Assembly: GCF_018139145.2 (NCBI RefSeq)
Contig: NC_059473.1
Coordinates: forward strand, 8,114,503 to 8,178,502
Direction: 5' to 3'
Length of the DNA: 64,000 bases
Origin: Gymnogyps californianus
Taxonomy: Eukaryota; Chordata; Aves; Accipitriformes; Cathartidae
Part shown: positions 11,085 to 22,855 of the stretch, piece after piece
Numbering within the stretch: position 1 is the first letter of the stretch
How the letters are laid out: every line of letters begins with the position of its first letter
The notes under the pieces: model-generated
What the model was told of the DNA's origin: nothing
The model's input: only the letters and a program-made list of their open reading frames with translations
Database searches by the model: none
Translations under genes and position numbers: made by a program

Positions 11085-12920
11085 TCTCCTTCATTCTTCT
11101 ATGTCATCAGTCACTGAAGTATATCAAATGCTAATGTCTACATTTCTATCTATGCCTGTCCCAAGTATTCAATCATTTTCTGTTGTGCCACCTTTATAAG
11201 GGAAGTATGCACGTCTACTTGTTTGCTTTTGGCAGATGTCTTCCATTTTCCTTGTCATATGTCAAAATTGGTTATGATAGAATTTGTTTTCCTCCATTAA
11301 GAATTTAATTTTCTTCAATTACGTTTTCATCTTTCTGGAGGTGCTTTGATTATAAAGACTGGACGTGGACCTGTGTGGAACCTGCTCTAGGAAACTAGTG
11401 ATAGACCATCTGTATCATAGCTGTATGTGCATTAAGAGCATGCTTCTTCCGTCATGAGATGGTTTATAGATGGGGAGCTGGGACCGCCTGTGTGTTGGCC
11501 GTCACAGCTGATGTGGCACGTGGTGTGTTAACATATCGGGTATATGAATACATTGCAGATTTAGAAGTAGTGATAAATCTGTGCTGCTTCTTCCCCGCCA
11601 GAGGCAGTGGTTCCTTTTTGCGGGTTCTGTTGTTTGGCTGTGCTCTGAGCTGGACTTGGGTTAAAGTGAATGGTGTTTGGGGGAAAAGAGATTGATTTAT
11701 CTAGATGATTTGGTTGAGAGGGACGCTGAACAAATCATTGTACAGACACTGCTCAAGGGACGGTGCCTACTTGTTAGGGGCAAGAAGGAGCTCAGAGGTG
11801 GAAATGTTAATCCACTGCCAAGAGAATAATTGCATGGACTTGAGCCCTTGTCCAGTACTCCTGAGGTGAAAGACTTCTTCCTCTGTAAAGAATTGTGCAG
11901 AAAGTGCTAGTCCTAAGCATCACTGCTGTTTTTATGTTAATGTCTCAGGAAATATTAATGTTGGTAAAGATTGTGGTGGTGGTGCTTATAAAAATATACT
12001 TGAGGTTTCAACGCACACTGGTTTACTTATCCTGCTTGGTTTGGAAAAGCATTTAGTAATTAAGTTAAAATAATTAAATCAGATATTATGAGCACAGGAT
12101 AGATTTCAAGCGTTTTTTTTTTTCCCCTCGAGGTTACAAAATATTATTCTTGCATTAGCATCTTGGAGCAAAGATTTTGGGTAAGTTAAAACCAAAAGTT
12201 CAGCTAAGGTAGAGTAAGAAGACTTGGTGTCTTGGCATAGACAGTGCACAACGAGCTTACAACTGGTGGCTTGGCATCCACATTCTTTTCAATGTGAAAA
12301 TTTTAGAAAATTTAATTGAAAGTGCAACATCATATCATTCTGTAATTATCTGTCTAATATAAAGTATTTCAAAATGGCTTTTTAAAAATCAGTGGCACCG
12401 TGTCCAGGATGGGTATGGAGTATTACAAGGAACTGCTTATCCAATTTTACTGTGTCATATGAATATTAACTCTGGCATAGAACACCTCAAAAAAGGCAGT
12501 TGAGTTTTTAACAGTTAGTAGAAGGCAGATTCATTGAGATAAAGATGTTATCTGCCCCTCCACTTGGGGATACGTGGCTTCAGGGAAATACTCAACACCT
12601 TGCAAAACTAGCTACGCCCTTAATGCAGAAAGGCCAGTCATCATTTCCATTCCAGCTTCAAAAAACACGTCGGGGTGAGGGAGTTACCTGGTCTCCCTGC
12701 ATCCCGGTGGGCAGTGAATGGTTGGTAGGTATGCTGAGCGCCCAAGCCTTGTACTGCCCAAATCTTGCTACGCTAGCCTGTAGAAAGCTGCGCAGGTTAT
12801 GCTATGAACAGATTATGTACATCTCTTGAAAACCCATCTACACTTGGCTTTTCAAACCTTTTCTGGTTCAATTGCTTCAAACATGCTGTTGGGTACTGCT
12901 GTAACTTTGAACTGGTTAAA

Positions 12921-12944
12921 TCTGAAATAAAATCTGAAATAAAT
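12921..12944. repeat. 12-bp tandem duplication
   Basis: The unit tctgaaataaaa is followed by tctgaaataaat. There are two copies with one mismatch. Confidence 0.8.
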
Positions 12945-14419
12945 ATTGAACGATATGCATACAGAATCTTCCTTTCTTGTCTCTGTAAGTATTTGTTTAG
13001 CCTTTATACTTGAGCTTATTTTAGCTTTTTTGAATTGATATTGTAGTTTATATGATGATTATTTCTCATAGTTGAACTTCATTGCTGCTGACTTAGGGCC
13101 TTACAGTAGTTAATATGTTCATGCACACAGTATTTCTCTTTTTTTTTTTGTTTCCTTTTTCTTAAGCTTTTTGCCATAATTACAGCAAATGATTTCTTTG
13201 ATTGCATGTTGAGAGGGCAGAAATGCTGTGCCAGCAGCCTTTTTTTGTTCTTTGCTGCTGCTACTATTCTTCTGCTGGCTCCCAAGGGTAATAAGATCTA
13301 TGCATTCTACTAGTTTTCTTGCATAGTTAGCTGCAATTGCAACCTTTAGTAATTATTATTTAATTAACTCCAAAGTATTGCATGAATAATGCAAAATTTA
13401 AAAAAATGTAAAAAAGAAAAAAGGTCAAAACAAGGTATTTTTTATATTTCAAATCCATAAGCATTGTTTCTTGGCGTTTTTGTATAAGGCATTAATAGGA
13501 TGGTGACATGAAACGGTCTGTGTAATTGTAGAAGTATCAGAGGTATGTAGTAAAAGAGAGTTTGGCATTTAGCTGGGGATCAAATTTGTTTTCATAATTT
13601 GTAGTGAGAATTTCTTAGAGCCTGGAATAAGACCCTTTTCTAATATTGAAATTTGAGTTCTGCTTTACCTTTTCTAGGTGTTTTCAATTAGCAGAAGTTG
13701 ACTAAATACTATTTTTTTGATAAACACATTGACCAATTCTGGCAGAAAAAATGTTTGTATATATTTGAATATCTACTTAGAGATCAGTAGGTCTGCGCTG
13801 TGAATGTAAAAATGAGCAGTAGATGTTTGTGACCGTATATTTGTGTGAAGGCAACAGAAAGACTGGCTTTTGAGAAATAAGAGTTTCTGGGTTTGCTTTT
13901 CTAGTGGATGGCTGTATACACAGAGCTGCTGGGCCCTGCTTAGTTGCTGAATGTCGCAACCTGAGTGGCTGTGAGACTGGACAAGCAAAAATTACGTGTG
14001 GATATGACCTACCTGCAAAATGTAAGTCAACCCTTTCTCCGCATTTTCTTTTTGTTTGAAGCACGTGGAGCTGGTATGTATGCTTTATTTCCCTGTAGTC
14101 TAATTCAACAAGGTATTCATTTTACAGAATTAGCAGTGGGACTTAATTAAGCATGGTCTGTAATAATGTCTTCCCCTCAAAGCAATTCAGGCTTTCTAAA
14201 CGGTTATTTCACCTATGTTATCCGATGAAAACCTACATGTCTCTAAAATATAAAGCATCTTTCATGTTTATTTTTTGCAAGCTAAAACATATCCTTTCAT
14301 GTGCATAATAAAGGATTGGAAATGCTTTATGAAGTATGAACAAAATATACATTATCATATTTAAGTTCCACGGAGACAGTTTTTGGAAATGTTGCATATT
14401 TCATATTCTTCATGCAGAT

Positions 14420-14640
14420 TCCTTGATTGTGAATACTTTGAGAGCTGAGGAGATCAAAGTGATGTATTGTGTTTTCAGCTGCTACGTAGAGGCTGATTGG
14501 CAATTACTGTGAAGGCATCTGTCACACTTCAGCTTTCGACAGAGTGCAGCTCAGTGCTGGAATGTTTTTGCACTTTGAAAGTGGAATGGTCAAAATTCCC
14601 ATCGTATTTAAAATAGGAAGACGGCTATTTGACCTTATTG
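14420..14640. promoter_or_regulatory. Candidate conserved non-coding element
   Basis: The segment has balanced composition, a cluster of motif-like words (CAGCTG near 14478, CAATTA, TCAAAG, GACCTTATTG) and no homopolymers, unlike its AT-rich flanks. It has no open frame of note. An enhancer role is only an inference from composition, and ordinary unique DNA is equally possible. Confidence 0.15.
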
Positions 14641-16034
14641 CATAGATGTTGAGCTTGTCTGGGAAAAAAACTAACATATTGACAGCACGTTAGTTGGCCA
14701 GTCTATTATGTAAGAATAAAAACTAGGAAATCTCTGCAAGTTAGGATCTTACAGAATAGTATATTAAGATATGATGATACAAATACCAAGAAAGCATTAT
14801 GAACAGCATATAACTAGAATTCAAGCTCTCTTTTTTTATATGCAGTCTGCATTAGGAACATGGCTCATTCAAAAATATTTAGATCTGCTCTCTTAATTTG
14901 TTCTACACTTTTTTAATGTAAAATCCAATGCTTACTGCAGTAGCAGGTATCTTTTTAGGTTCCTGTGGCCCTTAATGCCTTAGGTAAAGAAGAAAATGGT
15001 GTTCCCAGTCATTTGTTGGCGCCTTCTATGATGATGATGAGAGCTACCAATTATTTCCTTGACAATGGTAATTGCTATATATGGGAAAACTTTGCTGTAT
15101 TTTATACATAGTTTTACCACATGCTAATGATTATTTATGAAAGGTTAATTTGACTAGAGGTCAGGGAAATTGTTGAGGAAGATTCAATGTGGTAGTTATG
15201 TTGGGTTTGTATATGGCCAAAATCTTCACCAGATTCCTATAAAACGGATAGGATTGTTAGATAACACATTGTAATTTACTCTGCTGGGGATTTTTGATGT
15301 TTAATTCTTCCCCTTTAAAAAAAAATATCTTGGGAGGGACAGAAAAGCTGCTCATCCATAGGTGCATAATTCCTCCCATGTATTTTAATGAGAGAAATTA
15401 AATACAAGGTATCAAAGCAAGGAGCACTGAACTGTGTTAGAAAGAGAAAGGGTCATGTCGGAGGCGTGGCCTCCCTTTCCATTTTATAGCAGTTTAATGG
15501 GTCTTGCTTAAGTTAGGTTTGTGGAACGGGATCCTGTTTGAAGACTATAGGAAAATTTTTTGTTTTGTTCTTTATGTAGCAATAATAAACAAAACAATGA
15601 GAAAACCCATTATCACTTGCAGTTGGAAATAAAACTTGTAACCAGACATAGAGAAAAGTCAATATTCTGCTTAATCAATATTCTTAGAAATTGAAATTGC
15701 ATCAAAGACATGTCTATTTGTATTTGATCATGCAGCAACATGAGGGGGGAAAGGATACATTAACTGACAAACAGGCACAAGGGGGGAAATGTACAGTTTG
15801 CATGCAGAGGCTGAGAATTAGATACTCTTGATTTCTGAGATTTTTTCCTTAAAACATATTTGTGTTCACCAACTGTTGTTTTCTTTTACTTTTCCCTTTA
15901 GAAGCTTTTGGTTGTAGGCTCATTAAATTATTGTACCTTTTAGACCGTTCATCTGAAAGTGATCAAACAATCAAGACTCTGTTTTCATATTTTAAAGAGC
16001 TATAGAGCCACTGGATATCTTTTGTCACTCTGTG

Positions 16035-16370
16035 TCACTTTGTAATAATAGTATGACAATTTAACTGTGGAAACTATTTTACATCTGATTTTTGTGATGA
16101 GAGCAGCAACATGATGGGAGGTCCGGACTTCCCGATCCAGATGCACCGTGATGCAATTTGGTGTGTCAGCAATTTGTTGAAGGTTATAGGTGAATGGGTA
16201 ACTGCCAGCTTTAACGATGAGTTTGCTTTTCACTTACCTATTTGTGTACAGGAGACCGACTACAATAATCCATTAACAGTTCGAGTAGTGCAATGATTAT
16301 TTTGTTGTCGGTGCTCTTCTCGTGATTGTAGTTGGATGAATAATGATAGTAAATGTGAAATGTATTTCCT
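16035..16370. promoter_or_regulatory. Candidate conserved non-coding element containing a 61-codon ORF
   Basis: The segment stands out by higher complexity and CpG content, with words such as GGTCCGGAC, CAGATG and AATGATTATTTTG. Frames are open on both strands: 61 codons on plus from ATG at 16111, and 77 codons on minus over 16000-16233. Dual-strand openness argues against protein selection on one strand and fits a conserved regulatory element at least as well. No known family is recognised in either product. Confidence 0.2.
16111..16296 (+). CDS. Weak candidate small ORF, 61 codons
   Basis: The frame opens at two consecutive ATG codons (16111 and 16114) and closes with TGA at 16294-16296. 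The product is mixed in composition, with W, C, D, E and R residues spread evenly, rather than low-complexity. It begins MMGGPDFPIQ and ends TVRVVQ. I see no signal peptide, membrane segment or known motif. A TACAG splice-acceptor-like site lies inside the frame near 16251, so part of it could instead be an exon. No homologue can be recalled. The most likely explanation is a chance ORF within a regulatory or unique segment. Confidence 0.12.
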   Translation: MMGGPDFPIQMHRDAIWCVSNLLKVIGEWVTASFNDEFAFHLPICVQETDYNNPLTVRVVQ

Positions 16371-18316
16371 AGCGTGATGAATTGTTATTTTTTTTTGTTA
16401 TTTAACAGAATTGTAAAATGTTACAATCGTATTTCCTACCCCTGGGATTTTCCCATCTCTAGTTCTTGATCCTGAAATGCTTTGCTTGGAAGCAGTTTGC
16501 TGAAATCAGCAAAGCTGCTCTGGGACGGAGCAGCCTGCATGTGTGCTGTATGATGCAGGACTTGGGCTTAAGCTGAGGACTCCATGTTAAAGAAGATTTA
16601 GTATTCAAAGATCATGCAGCATATTGCTTTGTTTTATAGACAACTTGGAGGAAGTTGGAATTAAATTTGGCATTTGAAGGGAAGGTATGCTTTGTTAGGA
16701 AGCTAGTGGTTGGTAAATAAAAAACACTCTGGCAATCTCCTTTATGATCTATTGTATTTTTATCCAATACTTTGCTGTATTTACTTAGGTTAAATAAGAA
16801 CAGGTCTGATAAATAATTTCTTCACAAAGGAAAAATTGAAAAATAATGTCTTGACTGAAAAATGCAAAGATTTAGGGTATAGGCTAGCTTTCTGTGATTG
16901 GTTCTTGTTGCATCTGAGTCAGAGATCAGTTTGTGAAATACACAAGTAACAGTAAATGTTCAGGGAGAGAATACATAAAATAGTTCATTTTTTTCCTCAT
17001 CTTTTTATCCTAATAGCGTGAACAGACCAAGATTAACATATCTATAGCCTAGAGATGTTGCTTTATGAACTTTTGAAGATATATATTTTTGAACACCAAA
17101 AAACAGTCTGTGTGAAAATAGAAGTGAAATCAAATTGAGTTTTCTAATTACCAGTTAATGTAATGTTCAGTACAGTTTTACAGAAGTTAGTGTAACCACC
17201 ATCTGCCTTCTGTGCTGCAAAAGCCTACACAAAGCCCCCCCAAATGCCAACCGAGTTATTTGCTGAATACATAATTTGGTTGATGTCATCTATTGTTGTT
17301 TTTCAGCAAACACCTATGCAGGCACCCAAGTTTCCATAGCGCTTTGGAGGGCTGAAAAAGGCAGTGCTTTTTGCTCTGAGGTATTTTCCTTTAACGCTCT
17401 CCCAGACCGATCATCAATTGCTTAACTTCTGTACTTCATATTGTTGTTCCTTTTAAAGAAGAGTTCATTCTAAATATTATACAACTGGTCTTCAGACATT
17501 GAGCAGTACTCTGATACCGTCATGCTTTAAGTAACAGATGAACAGTATCTGTTTAAAGCTCTACAAATGCTTGTTTTCTTTCTCATTTGATTAATAGTCT
17601 CAGTTGACTCTCCTGGCAGAAAATGGTCTGAATGTAAATTGTGTTTATGGCTGGAACCAAGGGTCCATAACAGCCTCATGGCTTGTTATCTGCTTGCAGA
17701 GGTTCACTATAAAAAAAGACCCTGTCAGAACACATTAGAAAATACAGTCCCGTTCTGCAAGGTATTTAACAGGCTTAAAACCAATCGAAGACGTGGTGAC
17801 AACATCCAACACAGGTAAGCGGTACCCCAACCTTGGCAGGAAAGGGCCCCCAAACTAACTTTTTTCTACTGTTAATATGTCTAATAATAATTTCTTTCTT
17901 TTTCTGAAAAATGTTTGATAATAAAACCCCTAAACTTAGGAAAATAAAATCTTACAGCCTGTAATATGGGATAGAGCCAACCATTGGTAAATTAAATCTG
18001 AAAGGTGGACTTTCAGTGGAGGTACCTGGCTGGAAATGCTAGGCAGTTTCTAATACATTGTTTTATGTTGTTAATAAAGCTATAATATATAGAATAAATT
18101 TTTCTGTTTCCTTGATATTTTTAGTACTTTAAGCAATGTCCTTTAGGAAATGCCATATATAGCATAGTCTTCTGGTCCAAAGTCACCGTGTAGATCAATC
18201 TGGAGTAATAATGTGAATGTGCTCTCAAAGACAATTCCTGCTGTGAAGTAGGTAGTTAGGAGGAGTGCTAGTATTAAACGCAGTAGGAGGAATCAGCCTT
18301 TAAATTTGTTTAATCA

Positions 18317-18357
18317 GATTAAAAAGTGAAGATTAAAAAGTAGAGATTAAAAAGTGT
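18317..18357. repeat. 14-bp unit repeated three times
   Basis: GATTAAAAAGT begins at 18317, 18331 and 18345, so the period is exactly 14 bp with small differences in the last three bases of each unit. Confidence 0.85.
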
Positions 18358-18631
18358 GCTTCTATTATGTAGACATAATTTTCTGTATTTAAAAGATGAA
18401 TATTTGGAGGGTATTATTTTAAAGTAAGGCTGTAAGGGTAGTGATTTTAAATCTCTCCATATTTTCTTGGAGATTGCTTACAGAGCTGTAATTAAAAGGT
18501 TGATTATGCAGAAACAGAACTCCAAAACTCTAGTCCAGTCCTCCAAAACTGATCAATTGGAAAAATGGGGAAAAATATTCAAGCATATTATCCCAATTTC
18601 CAGGATTCCACAAAGATCTTTGTTTACTTAC

Positions 18632-18658
18632 TGTCCTGGTTTCGGCGGGGATAGAGTT
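18632..18658 (+). mobile_element. 27-bp fragment matching the 5' end of an ERVL-like LTR
   Basis: The run begins TGTCCTGGTTTCGG and continues with GGGATAGAGTT. This closely follows the first bases of the LTRs at 40128 (plus) and 59956 (minus), including the downstream word atagagtt seen in the plus-strand copy. The match ends abruptly. A match of this length and position is unlikely by chance, so a nearly fully deleted LTR is the best explanation. Confidence 0.5.
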
Positions 18659-20039
18659 TTAAAACCTTGGTTGATATAAGAATACATAGCTTTTGTTTCA
18701 AACAATTCTAAATTTCTGATACACGAGAGTCAGAGGGATCCTTTCTTCTGCGTGGTTCTGATGTGCAGAAGAACATCGTCTTTGCATGATTGTTGAGTTT
18801 CCTACCTCCCTATTTCTTCTGGAAAGAGGTAAGTCTGGGAATTGGACATAAGTCTGGGAACTGAAAAGGAAGGCATTAAAAGTGAGCAATATGTGGCCAA
18901 GAAAGAGGATTGCTTAGAGAAGACTAACTTGGTTACTAGCTCCCTGTTGGTCAAGGTCCTCGATATTCTCCCACAATTGCTTTTAAATATTTAAGTGAAA
19001 ACAGGTGTGCCACCAGATCCATACCTAGACTGAAGTTTGATGAAATTGCAGTTGAAAAAGGCTGCTGATAAGCATAGGGTGACACAATCATTAATATAAT
19101 TGAAGCTTCGTAAGTGTTATGCTAGTTTTCCAGGAGGGATGTCTTTATACTCTTTGTCTTAGCTGAGTAGCATCACATTATTGTCAGCATTGTGCCCAAA
19201 CTGTGTGACAGCTACTGGAAAAAAGATATAGCCGGAAAAAGCTCTAGATAGGTATTTCCTGAAACAGCACTGAGCTGCAACAGCTGTTTGCTATCCCTTT
19301 TTTGTATTTCTTAAACCTTTATCATTGCTTAAATATTTAAAACTAAATTTAAAATGAAGCAAAGCAAGTTAAATTAATCAAAGGTCCAAGACCCCTTGTT
19401 CTTGAGCGATATTTTTGTTGTTCAGATTTCTTTGGGAACGGATTTTTTTATGGTTAACAAAACCACTTACTACGTATTTGTGTGTTTTTCTTCTGAGTTG
19501 TGTCTGGGTTTCAAAGTTTTTTTTTATAAGCTCAATTTATGTATTTTATGACCATTTTGAAAATAAATGCAGTGATGTCTTTATTGTGTTTTAATTTGGT
19601 CTAATTGGCTCCAGTCATCTTAATGACCTGCTATATTCACCATTAACAACAGCATACATTGCATATGCTGTAAATATGTTGGAAGGGAAATATTAATGAT
19701 TACTTCTTTGGTCCTAAAACCTGCTTAGATTTTAGCGAGAGTTTTATGGTATATTGTAAAGCTTTATGGCTTGTCTCTCCCTTATGTACACCCCCCCCCG
19801 CCATACACACACAAAGGGAGAAGTTAGGACTCGTGGGGAATGATGGGGTATGCATTTATCAACTTCAACTAAACAAGTTCAAACATCTCCTTTTCCAAGT
19901 CTGCTCAGGGTCTGTCATCAGTTTGGGTAGAAAAGGAACAAGTGCTGTAGCTACCAGTTGAAATGTGTGGTTATGAATCAGCAAGAGTCTTCCATCACAA
20001 GAGTATACGGTCTTTGTCCTTGGATTCGAGCCTAGCTCA

Positions 20040-20640
20040 TATACATTTTTTAATGGACAGATTCTTTAAAATTTAATTTGTGAATGGACCGGAGTGTGCG
20101 TTTGTCAGTGCTCTGTGTAGTGTCGTGCTGCGGTTAACTTACGGTATGTACTGCTGGCAACCCTCGTTTCAGATCAAATTGTTCAGTTAACAAATGTACG
20201 CGTTGTGGCTAAAGGAAATGTTTTACTATTGATCCTCAGTGCTAAATCTAAATCCTCCTCTTCTGGGCATCACTTGTTACAATCCAGTCATTGAACACTG
20301 AACTCCAGGACAGGAGTGGGCACAGACAAAATTAATAGGAGGACTGAGCCATTTGCTCAGTAATTGGGTCCACAATTTGCGTATAACCTGTGTGTTAATA
20401 CGATGTAATGTCGGGCTGCAGAAAGTTGATGCTATGAATTTCCCGCCCTGGCCTTAGTTCTGTAATTCTGGACATCTACAATTTCTGCAAAGGTCTAATT
20501 CTCAATGGTATTGAAAACAGTTAAAGAACTGAGTTTGCCGCGTAGTGTGGCGGTGACGGCAGCTCACGCTGTTTGTTCCCTGGCGTCAGCGTTCAACATA
20601 CTGGGGTTCACCCTCTGGATACCCCCTTGAAGAAACAGAG
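20040..20640. promoter_or_regulatory. CpG-enriched interval, candidate regulatory element
   Basis: Two clusters of CpG stand out from CpG-poor flanks: 20090-20210 (for example GACCGGAG, GTCGTGCTGCGG, TACGCG) and 20535-20600 (GCCGCG, GGCGGTGACGG, GGCGTCAGCG). No AT-rich TATA box with a clear start, exon or open frame of note accompanies them. Retained CpGs can indicate hypomethylation or an old GC-rich insertion. Promoter or enhancer activity is unproven. Confidence 0.2.
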
Positions 20641-20950
20641 AGTAAGTTACAAGGTGAAAACACTTTCCTAATGCTTAATTTATGTGTAAGGTACTATTTA
20701 AAATGTCTCCTAATTCGGTGAAAAATAATTTTCACTGGAACGTGCCTTTCCACACTGGTGGCGTCTAGTCATTTCTCAGGCATGTTGGCACTGGAGCAGG
20801 GCGTTGTGCCCCTTAAGGCTAATATATTTTATTTCCTCCGTATTTGGATATAGTTGGTCCTTTTTACTCAAATAATAATAAAAAAAGTCTAAAGTGTAGC
20901 AGAAAAATAAACAAAATTCTGATCGCTACAGTCAGCTGACAAGGAGAAGG

Positions 20951-20971
20951 GGTTATAATGGGTTATAATGG
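20951..20971. repeat. 10-bp tandem duplication
   Basis: GGTTATAATG occurs twice in direct succession, followed by an extra G. Confidence 0.85.
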
Positions 20972-22275
20972 AGATGTTTATGCTCCTTTAACTGCAGCAA
21001 CTGCTGCTCCCACTCTAATACGTTTCCTCAGTAGCCAAAGCCTACACTCAGTACTTGAAAAATTAATCTTTGATGCATGAGATTTTGTCTGCCTGAATTT
21101 TGCTTGTCTCATTTTAAATGGTGATAGAAATTGCTTACTGTAGTAAAACACAACATTAACCTCATAGTGTGTTGGCACTTTGTGATTTATGCTGGTTTAG
21201 TCTCTGAAAAATATGCAGCCTGTCTCCCAAACCTGGATTTACCTTATAAAATATGTTGGCACAGGCTCGGGGCTTGAATTGGAACACTAACTGCTGATTC
21301 TCTGTCTCCCTAGGGTAGGAAAAAGGTTTAAAATTGTAGCCTCTCGGAGGTCATTAACTTCATATCATTTCTTCAGATTAATAATAATTATATTCTTGTA
21401 GCTAGAATGTTTTAAAAACAGTACAGCCTAATTTTCTTTCTTGCAAGCAAAGTATAGGATTCCTTTTTGTGCTGAATCTGCTTATTCCTCGGCCAAAAAT
21501 ATAACAAATTATTTGCAAATGGAAATAATCAGATCATAGGTAATAAATAAGGACATAGCTATTTTCATTCTACTATTTTGAAATAAAGCAAAAGGAATAA
21601 CATGGATGTGAAAGGTGCTGTGATTTTTTTGAGTTATCCTTCACTTGCCCACAAACCTCGCTGTTTACTTGAGGTTTAAAGCTGCTAATTTTATTTTCTT
21701 TTTTTCTGAATATATTTTGAAAGAATCTTACAGATGAAAAGTGAGACTGTTTCAAGAGGAGTTCTTTGTCTGTAATCTAATTCCTTTAGACCAGTCTAAA
21801 GTGGATATGATGGGAAAGTTATGTAAAATGGTTTTTAAAAGATCTTTGTTTCACCCAGCAGAGGAATCTTGGGGCTGTTTCACATAGACTAAGTGCACAG
21901 ACCAAAACATGTTTTTTTGGTGAAAACTGAGGTCAAACATTCGAAACATTTCTCTTCAGGAAGAAGAAGTCAGGTGTGAGACTGCAGGGCGTAAATAATG
22001 TTTTAATTGCTGTAGGAAAGAATCTAAATACTTATTAACCAGATAGTAAAAACAACAACAAAAAAAATTGGTATTATTTTACATGCTAAAGATGCTGTTT
22101 CACTACTGGGGAAAAGATACCATCATCTACGACGTTTTGCCTTGAAGTATGGGTATCAAAATCACACGGACTTTGTTGTTGTTGTGCAGCAGTAGGAATT
22201 TACGAAAAATTAATTCCCCATTTTTTTAGATTTCTGATAGCATCCCCTTTTCTTAACATTGTCTTCACACTCAGA

Positions 22276-22288
22276 TTTTTTTTTTTTT
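22276..22288. repeat. Poly(T) tract, 13 bases
   Basis: A T homopolymer followed by AG. No element body was recognised. Confidence 0.8.
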
Positions 22289-22834
22289 AGTTTTGTTTGA
22301 AATATTTCATACAAGTTGAAGAGGATACATTAGGTTTTATTTTTTCATTTCTTCTTAGACTTCTCAGATTCTTTCCTTCCTTTTTTGGTATTTGTGAGTT
22401 TTTGATGATGCGTCTGAAGATTCTTGAGTTACCATCAGTGATTTTGTACCTTTTTACAAAAAAAAAAAAAGGAAAACCAAGTGATGGAGGGGATACATTT
22501 ATATTACTATATATCTGCAGCTATACATCTACTTATCTATGTGTGTGTTTATATTTTCTCTGTGCATGCTAGTCAATGTTGCAGATTATTTACACCATTG
22601 CGTGACTTGCAAATGTTCTACCGCTCATTCTCTTCTGGATAGATAGCAGTATCTTTTAGGTTAATTAGCTGATAAGAAAAAATAGGTTCTGGATGTCATT
22701 GATTGTTGGCCATTTTCAGAATACTCGGAGAAGAAATGTTGTTAGTTTTTAGTGGTTGCAGCATGGGGCTCTTAGCTGGCTGGATTAGGACTGAAGTTTC
22801 GCTTTTGGGAATACAGAGGAACTTTGAAATGCAT

Positions 22835-22855
22835 CATCTAGAGGGCACAGCAGTC
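22835..22855 (+). promoter_or_regulatory. CTCF-like motif
   Basis: TAGAGGGCAC at 22839-22848 fits the ten core positions of the vertebrate CTCF consensus (YAGRKGGCRS). The upstream four bases match at only two positions. A single core match in 64 kb is not rare, so occupancy is uncertain. The site lies in an otherwise featureless stretch, where an insulator or loop anchor would be plausible. Confidence 0.3.

Larger units (their letters stand above)
9047..16034. other. Non-coding AT-rich DNA, no gene recognised
   Basis: I see no convincing exon. Open frames of up to 146 codons (about 10489-10929) lack supporting features and have AT-driven composition. The stretch includes a G/T-rich patch at about 11027-11084, a 12-bp tandem duplication at 12921-12944, T runs near 12113 and 13139, a moderately GC-richer patch at about 12545-12800, and the regulatory candidate at 14420-14640. 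The rest is unique sequence with nothing recognisable. Confidence 0.6.
16371..22834. other. Non-coding AT-rich DNA, no gene recognised
   Basis: No coding exon is supported. The stretch contains a 14-bp triplicated repeat (18317-18357), a 27-bp LTR fragment (18632-18658), a C run followed by CA repeats near 19791-19815, a CpG-enriched interval (20040-20640), a 10-bp tandem duplication (20951-20971) and a T13 tract (22276-22288). The remainder is unique AT-rich sequence. Confidence 0.6.

Noticed and set aside
15199..15230. Weak similarity of TGTTGGGTTTGTATATGGCC to the start of the 7904 LTR
   Set aside because: Too many mismatches and gaps within 27 bases; compatible with chance in T/G-rich sequence.
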